DNA of 64,000 nucleotides from Closterium sp. Naga37s-1. Taxonomy: Eukaryota > Streptophyta > Zygnematophyceae > Desmidiales > Closteriaceae. The stretch covers positions 310,001 to 374,000 of the forward strand of contig CANJKZ010001112.1 in NCBI GenBank assembly GCA_947471745.1, written 5' to 3'. Of the stretch, positions 51,774-62,006 are shown in pieces. Position numbers and translations under genes: made by a program. Numbering within the stretch: the stretch's first letter is position 1; each line of letters begins with the position of its first letter. The notes beneath the pieces are model-generated. The model saw only the letters and a list, made by a program, of their open reading frames with translations. It was not told the DNA's origin and did not search any database.

Positions 51774-54164
51774 ATGGACTCAGACGGGACTCCTTCTTCC
51801 CGCCCCGTCAGAACAAGAACCCAATTCCGCGTCGTCTCTTCCGCCCAATGGTTTGCTTCAGTTCGCGCCTCGCTTCCGCTCACTTCAGCTCGCTCCCGCC
51901 GCCCCCGTCCGCTCCTCCCCTGCCTCGATTTGGTTCCTTCCCCCATCGTCTCCATTCTATTCCTCCTCGTCCTCGTTCTCTCCTCCCTTCCGCTTTCACC
52001 CGCTCGCTCCCTCCGCCCGCTGCTCATTCCCCGCCTCGACGACCCCTACTCCACCCACGGGGCAGTTCCAATCTTTTCCGGCCCTGCCCCAACCGCATTC
52101 CTCCGTTTTTTCAACGAGCTGCCCGTGCTCAAGGGCGAGTCTCGAAAGGCGAGTTACCCGGTTACCACTGTTCCCGACTTGGTAACCACGAGCAGTGCTT
52201 TGCATCAAGAGAGCAGTAAGGACAAGACAAGTCGTGCTGATGGTGCTGGTGGTGCTGGTGGTGCTGGTGGAAAGAGCGTTGACAGTAGCAGCAGTGGCGG
52301 CAGCACGATCAGCGGCAGCAGCAGCGATGGCAGCGGTGGCGGCACGACGGTGTACCAGTTTCAGACCAATAGTCAGACGGCGACGGTAACGGATTCTGGT
52401 AACGTCACACAGAGCAACGTCCAGTCAGAGACGGCCTTTGGAACTCCGTCAGAATCATCAAGTACCAGCAGCAGCAGCAGCAGCGGTGAATCACCATCGC
52501 CATCACCAGCACCGGCACCGGCGCCGGCATCAGCATCAGCATTAGCATCTGCTACAAGGGTCTTAGGCGGAAAGGGCGGACGGGGCGGAAAGGGCGCGAA
52601 GAAAGGGAAGAAAGGAAAGAAGAAGGGCTTTAAGGAAGGAGAGGAGGAAGCTGTAGGGGCGGCGCTGGGGGCAGCAAGGGCGGCGGGACCCGCAGTAAGC
52701 GCAGCAGCAAGGGGAGCAGCAACTGCAGCAGGCGCAGCAGCAAGTGCTGCAAATGCAACAGCTACGGCAGTGGAGGCGGAACTAGGGGCACTTGGGGAGA
52801 CCTTTGCTTCCGCCATCGCGCCATCCCTCGCCATACCGCCACCTCCAGCCATAGTACTGCCCTGTGCGCCACCCCTTCCCCCGCTCCCCCCGTTTGCTGC
52901 TCGATTCTTCGCCCCGGCTCCTCCCCCTCCACCTTGCATTCCCTTTCCCCCGTTCCCGTCGCTACCTACTCTTCCATCCGCCCTCCCTCCGCTTCCTTCC
53001 GCCCTGCCTCCTCTCCCGTCCGCCCTGCCTCCTCTCCCTTCTGCCCTCCCTCCTCTCGCTTCTGTCCTCCCTCCTCTCCCTTCCGCCCCTCCTCTCCCGT
53101 CCGCCCCTCCTCTCCCTTCCGCCCCGCCTCTCCCTTCCGCCCCTCCTCTCCCTTCCGCCATCCCTCCTTTCCATTCCGCCCCTCCTCTCCCTTCCACCCT
53201 CCCTCCACTCCCTTCCGCCCCTCCTCTCCCTTCCGCCCCTCCTCTCCCTTCCGCCCCTCCTCTCCCTTACGCCCCTCCTCTCCCTTCCGCCCCTCCTCTC
53301 CCTTCCACCCTCCCTCCACTCCCTTCCGCCCCTCCTTTCCCTTCCGGCCCTACTCTCCCTTCCGTCCTCCCTCCTCTCCCTTCCGCCCTTCCCCCAATAG
53401 CTCCTCGGTCTTTTGCCCGCCCCCCACTACCCTCCGCCCTCCCCCCGCTACCAATTGCCCTCCCCCCTCGGCCGTCCGCCGTTCCTCCTCGCCCGTCCGC
53501 CGTTCCCCCTCGCCCTTCCGCTCTCCCTCCCCTCCCTGTCCCCACTCCGCCTCTGCCTGCTGCTCTTCCGCCTCTCTCACCACGCTCCTTTCCTCCCCTG
53601 CCCTCTCATTCCCTTCCCCCCAGACCCTCTCCTGCCCTCCCCCCAAGCCCCTCTGTCTCAAGTCCCCCCAAACCCTCCCCTGCCCTCCCCCCCAGCCCCT
53701 CTGTAGCAATTCCTCCCAAGCCTCCTGCCGCAGCTGCTTCCAGACCTGCTTCACTCCCACCCAGACCTCCTGCTGCTGTTGCTCCCAGACCTGCTCCATT
53801 TCCTCCCAGACCTGCTCCGGTCCCACCCAAGCCTCCTGCTGCCACTGCTCCCAAACCTGCTCCCATCCCTCCCAGACCTCCTGCCGCAGCTGCTCCCATA
53901 CCTGCTTCAGTCCCACCCAGACCTCCTGTTGCCATTGCTGCCAAACCTGGTCCCATACCTCCTGAAGTTCCTACCACGGCCGCAGCCACTCCAATTCCTC
54001 CCAGACCTCGTGCCACAGCTGCCCCCGAACCTGCTCCGATCCCACCCAAACCTCCTGCTGTCATTGCTCCCAGACCCGCTCGGATTACTCCCAAACCTCC
54101 TGCCACATCTGCTCCCAGACCTGCCCCCGTCCCGCCCACACCTCCTCCTGTCGTTGCACCCTAG
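51774..54164 (+). CDS. Secreted Pro-rich repeat protein 2
   Basis: ATG at 51774; 796 aa. A hydrophobic signal-anchor (SPIVSILFLLVLVLS, about residues 56-70) lies unusually far from the start, so the true 5' end may differ. Then a TPTAFLRFFNELPVLKGES segment, a Ser/Gly region, a Lys-rich patch (GAKKGKKGKKKGFKEGEEE), an Ala-rich stretch, and about 400 residues of PPLPSALPPLPSAP-type and, at the end, PxPPRPPAAAAPxP-type repeats. It shares layout (Gly/Ala middle, then LPPLPSA) with the gene at 48040, so I infer tandem paralogs. Likely a wall or extracellular-matrix glycoprotein. Confidence 0.75.
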   Translation: MDSDGTPSSRPVRTRTQFRVVSSAQWFASVRASLPLTSARSRRPRPLLPCLDLVPSPIVSILFLLVLVLSSLPLSPARSLRPLLIPRLDDPYSTHGAVPIFSGPAPTAFLRFFNELPVLKGESRKASYPVTTVPDLVTTSSALHQESSKDKTSRADGAGGAGGAGGKSVDSSSSGGSTISGSSSDGSGGGTTVYQFQTNSQTATVTDSGNVTQSNVQSETAFGTPSESSSTSSSSSSGESPSPSPAPAPAPASASALASATRVLGGKGGRGGKGAKKGKKGKKKGFKEGEEEAVGAALGAARAAGPAVSAAARGAATAAGAAASAANATATAVEAELGALGETFASAIAPSLAIPPPPAIVLPCAPPLPPLPPFAARFFAPAPPPPPCIPFPPFPSLPTLPSALPPLPSALPPLPSALPPLPSALPPLASVLPPLPSAPPLPSAPPLPSAPPLPSAPPLPSAIPPFHSAPPLPSTLPPLPSAPPLPSAPPLPSAPPLPYAPPLPSAPPLPSTLPPLPSAPPFPSGPTLPSVLPPLPSALPPIAPRSFARPPLPSALPPLPIALPPRPSAVPPRPSAVPPRPSALPPLPVPTPPLPAALPPLSPRSFPPLPSHSLPPRPSPALPPSPSVSSPPKPSPALPPSPSVAIPPKPPAAAASRPASLPPRPPAAVAPRPAPFPPRPAPVPPKPPAATAPKPAPIPPRPPAAAAPIPASVPPRPPVAIAAKPGPIPPEVPTTAAATPIPPRPRATAAPEPAPIPPKPPAVIAPRPARITPKPPATSAPRPAPVPPTPPPVVAP

Positions 54165-54517
54165 CCTTCCATCCGCCCTCGTCCCCAGCAACCTTCCTTT
54201 CCTCCCTAAATTCCTCACTTCCACCCTTTGCCCCACCCATACGTACTCCCAACCTTGAGGGGACTGTATTATATTGCAAATGCTTGAACAGTATTGCATG
54301 TCTCTGCTTTTGTTAGGTGGGTGGTTCAGCAGTATGTTCATGGAATGATGTGTATTGTTGTAAAACATAGAAGTTCATAACAAATTATAAAACATATATT
54401 ACACAAGTAAGCAAAGAACCAAACTACCTTAAAGAGAATCACATCAAATCGCGGATCCCTCAAAGGCATTCTCCCACATCAACTACCCCAGACGCATTCT
54501 TCCAAGCATTCTCATTT

Positions 54518-55151
54518 AGTCGGGGGTAGTTGGCATGGCAGGGTGCCTTTGAAGCTATCCGCAAGGATGTGACAAGTGGCGTTGATGTTAAAACCAGGGT
54601 GCACATTCAACGCGGTTCGGCTTGAGATGTTGGGAAGGGGGTTTGGAGAAAAACAGTGATTGGCTCACGAGGGGCGACAAAAAAATGATTCCGCTAGAGC
54701 TTCGGGCATTACGTAGGTGGCGGGAGGGGGTGAAATGGCGGGAGTGGGTGAAACCGAATGGCGGGAGGGATGAAACAGATTGGCGGGAGGGGGGGGGGAA
54801 ACGAAATTGCGGGGGAGGGGGGAAACAAAATTGCGGGGGAGGGGGGAAACGAATTTCGACGGGGAGGGGGAAATGAAATTGCGGGGGCGTGGGGAAACGA
54901 AATTGCGGGGGAGGGGGGAAACGAATTTCGACTTGAAGGGGTTGAAAGCACACCTCGTAACCCACTCAGTCAAGGGATAACCTTTGATGCACATTCAGCT
55001 GAATGTGCACCCCGGTTTTAAGGGAGCGGGGGCAAGAGTGGAGGAGGGGAGCGTGAGGGGCGGAGGGAGTGAGTGAGTGCAAGTGCGCCGGCATTGAGTC
55101 GGGGGTAGTAGGCATGACATGGTGCCTTTGAAGCGATCCGCAATGCTGTGA
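54518..55151. repeat. 55-bp direct repeats around a TTAA element
   Basis: 54518-54572 and 55097-55151 are imperfect copies (agtcgggggtagttggcatg / agtcgggggtagtaggcatg, gtgcctttgaagc). The inverted-repeat element at 54588-55021 lies between them. Confidence 0.88.
54588..55021. mobile_element. MITE-like element with TTAA ends
   Basis: The left end is ttaaaaccagggtgcacatt and the right end is its reverse complement with one mismatch, giving 21-bp terminal inverted repeats that start and end in TTAA. TTAA boundaries suggest a piggyBac-type non-autonomous element, but the inner sequence is not one I recognise. Inside, 54780-54945 is a tandem array of about 26-bp units (gggggaaacgaaattgcggg). At the right end a 22-bp perfect palindrome (54988-55009, arms TGCACATTCAG) overlaps the terminal repeat. 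No transposase. Confidence 0.65.
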
Positions 55152-55236
55152 TGGTAGCTTTAAAAATATAAAAGTAGAGGTGAGGAGAGAGGTGACGGAG
55201 GAGGGACAGGGTGAGGAGGATGTGGAAAAGGATGGA

Positions 55237-55317
55237 GGCATCAGGCAGCACAGCGCGAGTTGTAAGCTTTTGAGTCGACTCAAAATCAGGCATCAGGCGG
55301 CACAGCGCGAGTGGTAA
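55237..55317. repeat. 29-bp duplication with central 18-bp palindrome
   Basis: Direct copies at 55237-55265 and 55289-55317 (ggcatcaggcagcacagcgc) flank the perfect palindrome TTTTGAGTCGACTCAAAA (55268-55285). Confidence 0.95.
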
Positions 55318-55321
55318 TCAG

Positions 55322-55440
55322 TATGCTTCAGTACAGCACCCAATGCCCCACCCCATTCACTGCCACAGCCTCTCCAGGCAACCGGAAAGAACACATCCCA
55401 GGGTCACCATTTCCCTTCCCAGCAGCAGGGTGACTGGTAA
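55322..55440 (-). repeat. Downstream echo of the WRKY gene 3' end
   Basis: A copy, including the stop codon, of the last about 110 bases of the WRKY frame. It encodes PGMCSFRLPGEAVAVNGVG followed by HWVLY, against YWVLH in the intact copy. Confidence 0.92.
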
Positions 55441-55458
55441 CCAGGTAACCCCCAAGCT

Positions 55459-56436
55459 TCAGTGCAGCACCCAGTACCCCACCCCATTCACTGCCACAGC
55501 CTCGCCAGGCAACCGGAAAGAACACATCCCAGGGTTATCATTTCTGCTCCCAGCAGCAGTGCTGAGAGTGCCGCTGTCACCACCAGCAGCAACAGGAGAA
55601 TTCCTCTCGGCAGGAGGAGGGGAGAACACAGGCCCTGGCATGGCGTGGCAGTGCCGACCCTCATAGCTGGTTACCACAACACATGGATCTGTAACCGCAC
55701 GCTCCACATGCTTACGCACAGTGCACCCCGCGTGCGTGCACTTGTAGTAACTCCGCGGATTAGGGTTACCGCGTACCACCTTCTGTCCGTACTTGCGCCA
55801 GCGGTAACCGTCGTCTAGAAGCTCCATGTTACTGCGTAACTCGACGACCAGTTTCGGCTCTTCAATCACTTGCTGTGCGCAAACCAGTACAGTTTCGGCG
55901 CCCCGCCTCGGCTTCTTATCCACGGCTCCAGCAGTTTCGTTATGAGCTGCTTCGCTAGTAGCTGCTCCGTTATAAGCAGCTCCTTTATTTAAAGTTACTG
56001 CTGCGTTATAAGCTGCTGCACTGGTAACATCCTCCTCCATAGCTTCAGCTGACAGGTCCCCAGCAGATAGGCATACCCCAGGTAGTGCCTTCCTCTTCCT
56101 CTCCCCACTCACACTGGATCCCCCACTGCTCCCTGTGGGCCCCTCAGAACCAGGGTCAGGGCTGGTAAGATCAACGGCTGAGATTTGCAGGTTGGCAGGG
56201 GCGGATAAACGGCTGTGATGAAGGAACAGCCTCTTTCCCCAGAGCCTCTCCTGTGACCCATGGCGGTCTGTAGCAGTGTTACAAGTCTGGTTACCAATAG
56301 GGTTACTTATGGGAATACCCTGCCTTATTGATGTGGACTCAGCTTGAAGTAGCGGAAATGAGGAGGACGAAAGTAGGGAAAGTTTTGGAGAATTAGCATC
56401 AGCAGCAGGAGCAGCAGGAGGGGAAGCATCCAACTC

Positions 56437-56468
<32 letters not shown>

Positions 56469-58254
56469 CACGCCTGGTTTCCCATTCCTCCTCCTGAATC
56501 TCTTTTGCGGGGAGCCCAGGAGGCGGGTGATTGTGCAACCCCCTGTAGATTCTTTCCAGCACCTCTCCATCATCTGCCCGTTCCTCCGTTTTTCTCACCA
56601 GGCAGCCCGGAAATGTGCAGCGGAAATAGAGTCGAGGGTGCAGGCAGCCTTTCACCATTTTCTGCCCATACTTTCGCCAGTTGTACCCATCTTCGGCAGG
56701 CACCAAAATATATTCCGTGTTGCTACCCGCCTCCAGTCCCTCCATGCTCCGAAATTTCCGACCTGCCTGAGATTTGCTCCCTGAGGGCTCAGGTCCTTCT
56801 GAAACTTCCAGGTGCTTGCTGCTTCGGTCGTTGCTGCGGCTGTTGTTCCTTCCAAGAAGCTTCTCACTGTCTCTCTGCTGTTCACTCCCACTGCCGCTGC
56901 CACTTGCGCCGCCCACAAGCGAGTCAAAAAAGTCAAACAGGTCGTTGAGATCATCTCCTGCGTCGCCCTTCCCTCCAGAGTCAACGAAGTCAACGAATTC
57001 CAGCTTCCCTGGGTTCTCCACACCAGACGTTGGGGTCTCCTCCTCACCCTCCTGCACAGGCTCGGACATTCCCGAGCCAGTAGGCTCGGCGTCGTCCGAA
57101 CCTGGCACAGTAACAGGTGGTGGTTTCTGTGGAAAGGCTTTTGTCAGCGGGGGAATTGCAGCAGGCGGAAGGGAACCCATGTTGATGTTGGGGGGAGGAA
57201 GTGAGGCGGGGAGGGGGAGAACTGGGGCGGGGAGGGGGAGAGGCGGAGGTGGTAGGTTCGAACAAGCTGTAACGACAGCAGGTCCGGCTTGTGCCGAAGC
57301 TGCGCTGCCTGCCGAGCCTGCTGCCGAGCCTAGGGTTGGGCCAGGGCGGCCTGCCATGATAGGCGACTCGAGGAGCGCGGCTGGGCTGATCCCCGCGTCG
57401 ATTAGGGCGAATGGGGACGCGACACGTGTTGGAGCTCCTTGGAAAGAGTAGCCATTTTTTGCTGCATCGAGTACTGTTGGATTTGTTTGTTCAACATTTT
57501 TCTGCTGTTGCTGATGCTGCTGCTGATGAGGCAGCTGTTGCTGCGGGTAAGTGGGTGGTCGTACCAGGAGCGTTCCCGAATCGGGGACGGGTTGGGACGA
57601 TTGGCCGCGCTCCAAGATCAAGTGCGCCACGGACGGCGGCGGAACCTTCTGCGACGCGGAGGACGGGCCGCGCGCGGCGAGACGCGACGCGAAGCTGCGG
57701 CGTTGTCGGGCTGGCGAGCGCGGGGAATGCGGGGAACGCGGCGACGCGGATGAGCGCGGGGAACGCGGGGAACGCGGGGAGCGCGGGTTACTGCAGCTGC
57801 TTCCGCTGCCGTTAATCAGCACGTCTTGGCGGGAAATGGCGGCGGCGGAAGGCGACGAGTTAAGAGTCGCTCCGGGAAACGAGGGGAATGACTTGAAGAG
57901 CCCCCCTATCCCCGCTGTAAGCCGCCCCAAAGTATCACACTCGACATTGTGAACATAGGAGCCCCAATCGTTGGAAGTCGTTCCGGAGATCGCGCCCGCC
58001 GCAACGCCGGGTTCTGACGTGGATTTTGGGAAGTGTCTTCCGTGGTTGGGCGCCGAGTCGGCCGACCGCGCGGTTTGCAGTGGCGGTTGCGGCGCAAGGT
58101 TGGCGGCTCCCGCCGTGGCCTCCGCTTTGATGATGAGCGCGCGGAGGCGCTCCGCGAGCGGCGCGCGGGGATCCTCGATCAGCGGCGCGGCTGACGTGGC
58201 GAGCGCGTGGAGGATGCTCATCGGAGTCTGCGGCGAAGCCGAAGAAGAATCCAT
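55459..58254 (-). CDS. Group I WRKY transcription factor (two WRKY domains)
   Basis: A single-exon frame of 931 aa. N-terminal WRKY domain: DGYNWRKYGQKMVKG with zinc ligands in YFRCTFPGCLVRKTEE and GLHNH. C-terminal domain: DGYRWRKYGQKVVRGNPNPR with YYKCTHAGCTVRKHVE and GRHCH. Both keep the canonical heptapeptide and C2H2 finger, which define group I. Such factors bind W-boxes (TTGACY) and act in stress and developmental programmes. Ser/Pro-directed sites in an SPR-repeat stretch near residues 150-180 (SPRSPRSPRS) and Gln runs are notable. Lack of introns is unusual for the family, where an intron in the C-terminal domain is common. Confidence 0.93.
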
Positions 58255-58300
58255 TCAAAACGCGAGGAGGCGGTTCCGTCGCGGAAGTTCTCTACCAGTA

Positions 58301-58387
58301 AAATTATATACACCGGAAACAAACGGAAACAAACGGTAACTACTGCGGAAACAAACGGTAACTACTGCGGAAACAAACGGTAACTCG
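58301..58387 (-). promoter_or_regulatory. Candidate WRKY promoter: TATA-like and 22-bp repeats
   Basis: On the minus strand TATATAATTT lies at 58301-58310, about 50 bases before the ATG, which would give a very short leader. Next to it (58315-58387) are three tandem copies of ggaaacaaacggtaactact-like units. Confidence 0.4.
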
Positions 58388-61229
58388 CGGTGGTAGCTTG
58401 TCCTTAGCTCAGGATCAAATAATCGCCACTGATAGAAAGATAATATATCCTCAACGAAATAACCACGTGCGCGCGGTTGTTCTCGGACGCACTGAACGAT
58501 GCTTGTCGCTGAAAGAGATGAACTGCCCATACGACTTGTGCTTCTTTGAGTCGTCTCGGTCGTCGTCTCGTGATTGAAACCTCGACTCGGAGTCACTTGC
58601 GCGGGGAAAGGAAGGATGATCGTGATGGAGATCAAATGTCGGCGACATTTATTTAAATACTCGCATGGGGCTCGAAGACTGATAGTCAACATCACAACGG
58701 CCAAAAGAATTGGCAGGCTGAATTGGCGTGGGGCCGCGGCCCGGGGACTGAGAGGGGGGCGCGTTCCGCGCGCCCGTTGCGCGGATAACTCCGCTCGGCA
58801 GCACAGTCTCCGCCAGCCGCGCGACTCGCGGACGCGCGAACCTCGCGTTCTAGAATCCGTGCCATCAGGATGCGACTGGGATGGGAAACGACTGGACTTG
58901 GGCCTCCCTCGCTCGCTTCGCTTTGCTGCTCACCTACACTTTCCTCTTCTGACTGATCTCCCCCCATTCTGCGCGGCCGCGGTTGCGGCGCTTCACGTGG
59001 TTTTCTCTACCTGAGGCTGTGTGGCAGCTTGCCATTGCCAGCCTGCCAAAGCAGTGCTTCGCTACAAGGCGACAGATGTGGGAGATTGATTTCGCAGATT
59101 CTCGCCGCCAGCACATACAGCAGATGACGTAAGGGGATGCGAGGGGAGGGGAGGAGAGGAGAGGAGAGCGGGGGCTGTGTGTGGGTGATGGAGGGGGCGG
59201 GGGAGAGCTGGGGGAGGGGAGGGCGGGGGGTGTTGCGAACTTGTGAAAGAAAACAAGCAGTTGTGGCCTGATTGCGGAACTTGCGGAAGGGGTCATGGCG
59301 GGGGAAACATGTGTGTGGGGAAATACCTTCTCTTGGGCAGGAGCAGATGCCCCATCTTGTCACTGTATATTCTGTCGTGCGCGGGTTGCAATTTCCGTGT
59401 GTGAAAAGGCAGAAAGACATTTTTTTTTTGTGAATGATATTTCACTATAAAAGTGCTGACGTTCTCAGTCGTAACTGAGGCAGAAAGACAATTTGAAAGT
59501 GATTAGGAAATTTGAAAGGAAAAATTGGGCTCAATGATGCGAGAAATGGGGCTGGAAGTGAAGGGCGTTCACAACTGAGGAAAACCATCGCGGATCTTGC
59601 GGACGTGGTCGGTGGGTTTGATAACCGGATCAGACAAAACCAAGGGGGGTGGGGTGGGGGGGTGTGAGAGGGAGAAGGGGGAAAAGGTGAAAAGCATACG
59701 CGGAATGCCTTGGCGACTCGGGGACTTACGCAGTGCCCGAGAAAGGGTCGACGCTGACCAGAGCAGCATGACTCTGACATGGGGCAACATTAATCGCCAG
59801 ATTTCGTCTCTACTGTCGTCTACGTTTGTAACTCGATATTTATCTCCTCAGGTGATCCGCCTTACAAAAGCGATTATCACGAGAGTATCAGTTGATCGCA
59901 CTTCGCAGTTTCGCGAAGGTGACGCTACACAACCGGAAATGCAGTACACCCTCTTTCTCACCTCTCTCACCGGCGGAAGCACTGGCTACAGTGTTTGGAC
60001 GTAGCGGGCTGGTGAGATAAGTCGGTTGCGGGCAAAGTCGCACGAGGGTTTGAAACACGCCTTGGGCCGTAAAAATCCATTAACGTTGAATAACCGTCCT
60101 GACCGCTTTGAAAACAACAGTACCATTGTAGAACGTAGAAAACCTTGACTAAACGCCCTGGGTCAAATTGTCACTGTAACGCATGTGATAGGACCTTCTT
60201 TGGTCCGGTGCGGCTACACTAAGCGTCTCGGTCAGTATAACATATGCCAGTCTACCGAGAATGAGGGTGTAGAAACTCCTTATGTCAGAACAAAATGGTG
60301 TTGGTTACACAGTTCAGTGTCGGCGCATACAGCTGTCCAGAATGTTCTGTCTGGTGCCCCCTTCGACAGTCATTCAGTCCTGAAGGGGGGAAATATACAA
60401 GCATGAAGGTTGGGAGGGTCTTCTTTGTTTGGGCACATTGTGCCAAAAACTCGGTCGAGTTTGAAGAAGTCAACATTGCCCACGCATTGGAAAAATCGTT
60501 CGCCATCAACTTTAGCTCAGGCAAACTTGTACCAAACTGTACTTTGAGCTCTTCACTTCTCAAACCTGAATTTCTGAGGGGCTCTGGGTAACAAGGCAGG
60601 GCACCCAATCGTGCAAAAGCAATGTTTCGATTCGAAGCTTTGGTGTCCGTGTGTACAGAAAGCGTTGCCAGCGACACGTAAAATGTTGGAAGGACGTGGG
60701 GAGCAGAGATGAAGGCCCTGTTCGATAGCACTTTGGGGCCCCCACGATGCAACCATTTGGTTTGGCTCTGTCGCCCAAACGGTTCAGCGTCGCGACAAAA
60801 TGCAAGTGGTGGGACAGCGCCGGCAGTTTAATCATTTTGGCCGACCCGAAGACGGCCGATGTGGTCGAAAAGCTCCACCTCAACGGCCCTTTGAAGCGGA
60901 CTGTTTCCAGCCGCGGGGTCTGCCCGGGGGTTCGACGGTCTACGTAAAAACAAAAGCCTCACCCAAATGTTTGTGCTGAAAATGTATAGAGTATTCCAGA
61001 TCGGTTCCAGCATTAGTTAGGTGTGTCGAAAGGATTTGTGGTGCAACTGGTTTATACCTTTTGTTTGGCGCGACTATCCCTAAATAGCCCATTGGTCTGG
61101 CATTGGGGCCACTTATTTGAAAAGTAACATTGGCAATGGTCTGGTAATGGTCTGAAATTTTACCAGGGATGGGCTGTAATGATTAGGCGACAGTCACTGT
61201 TACTGCGCGCTGTGGTGTCAAACCACCCC
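58388..61229. other. Intergenic region, no gene recognised
   Basis: Presumed distal WRKY promoter and unassigned DNA. Several short frames (for example near 59800-60000 and 60400-60950) look somewhat protein-like, but I could not link them to a family or to splice-consistent partners. Confidence 0.35.
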
Positions 61230-61350
61230 GTTAAAATTCCCGCCATGTTTTAGCAGCTGGGCGGGAAACCAAGGACATCGCAGGGGGGTCGTTCGCGCTG
61301 GCGGGAATTATGAGTCGTCGCAGGGGGTCGCAAACCGTTTCCCGCCCAAC
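61230..61350. promoter_or_regulatory. Cluster of four E2F-like sites
   Basis: TTCCCGCC at 61237-61244, GGCGGGAAA at 61260-61268, GGCGGGAA at 61300-61307 and TTTCCCGCC at 61338-61346: two perfect and two 8-of-9 matches to the plant E2F consensus TTTCCCGCC within 110 bases, in both orientations. About 660-770 bases upstream of the ATG at 62007. Confidence 0.5.
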
Positions 61351-62006
61351 CAACGAGGTCACCTCAAAGCGTTTCTGGCGGGGTACCCTCGCTGTCGAAC
61401 AGGGCCGAAGGTCTCAAAACGCCCGTAGAAATGGGTCAGCAGACTGGGCAATTTGAGTCGACTTTGAATTCCAAAGAATGCTGACCGGTGCATCTGTCAG
61501 TCAGAGTAACTAGTGATTCACCTGGTAAAGTGTACCTTAACGGGTTGTTTATGTGATCGTTTTGCATGCTTAAGATGTACACTGCTTAACTCCCTGATGA
61601 CAAGGTTATTGATAAATTGCAATGTATGAGTGATGATTGTATATCAATCCTACGATTCTTGAGTTATCACAACATTACTTTTAAGAGCTGCCAGAAGTCG
61701 GAGCATATTTTATTATTTTATGCGTCTGCTTATAAGCACACTCTTCTGACCAGAATCGGATGAAAGATCCTCGTTACAGGATTTGGGTCATTGGGAATCT
61801 CCAAGCTGGATTTCAGGTTTCCAGGCCAGGGAGATTTCAGGACGTCCAGATTTTTTTCCCAAACTCGCTAGATCCTATTCCCTGCCAAACTTGGGCCTAA
61901 TTTCCTCCCTCGCGCCGCCAATCCGCCCTGGTCCGCCTTCGCTTTCCAACGTACTGTCTTAATCCGTCTCCACCGCTTGCTTCTCGTCCTCTTAGAGTAC
62001 CTCGCA

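Noticed and set aside
52373..54139. Minus-strand Gly/Arg-rich frames opposite the second Pro-rich gene
   Set aside because: Complement of the Pro-rich repeats, not a separate gene.
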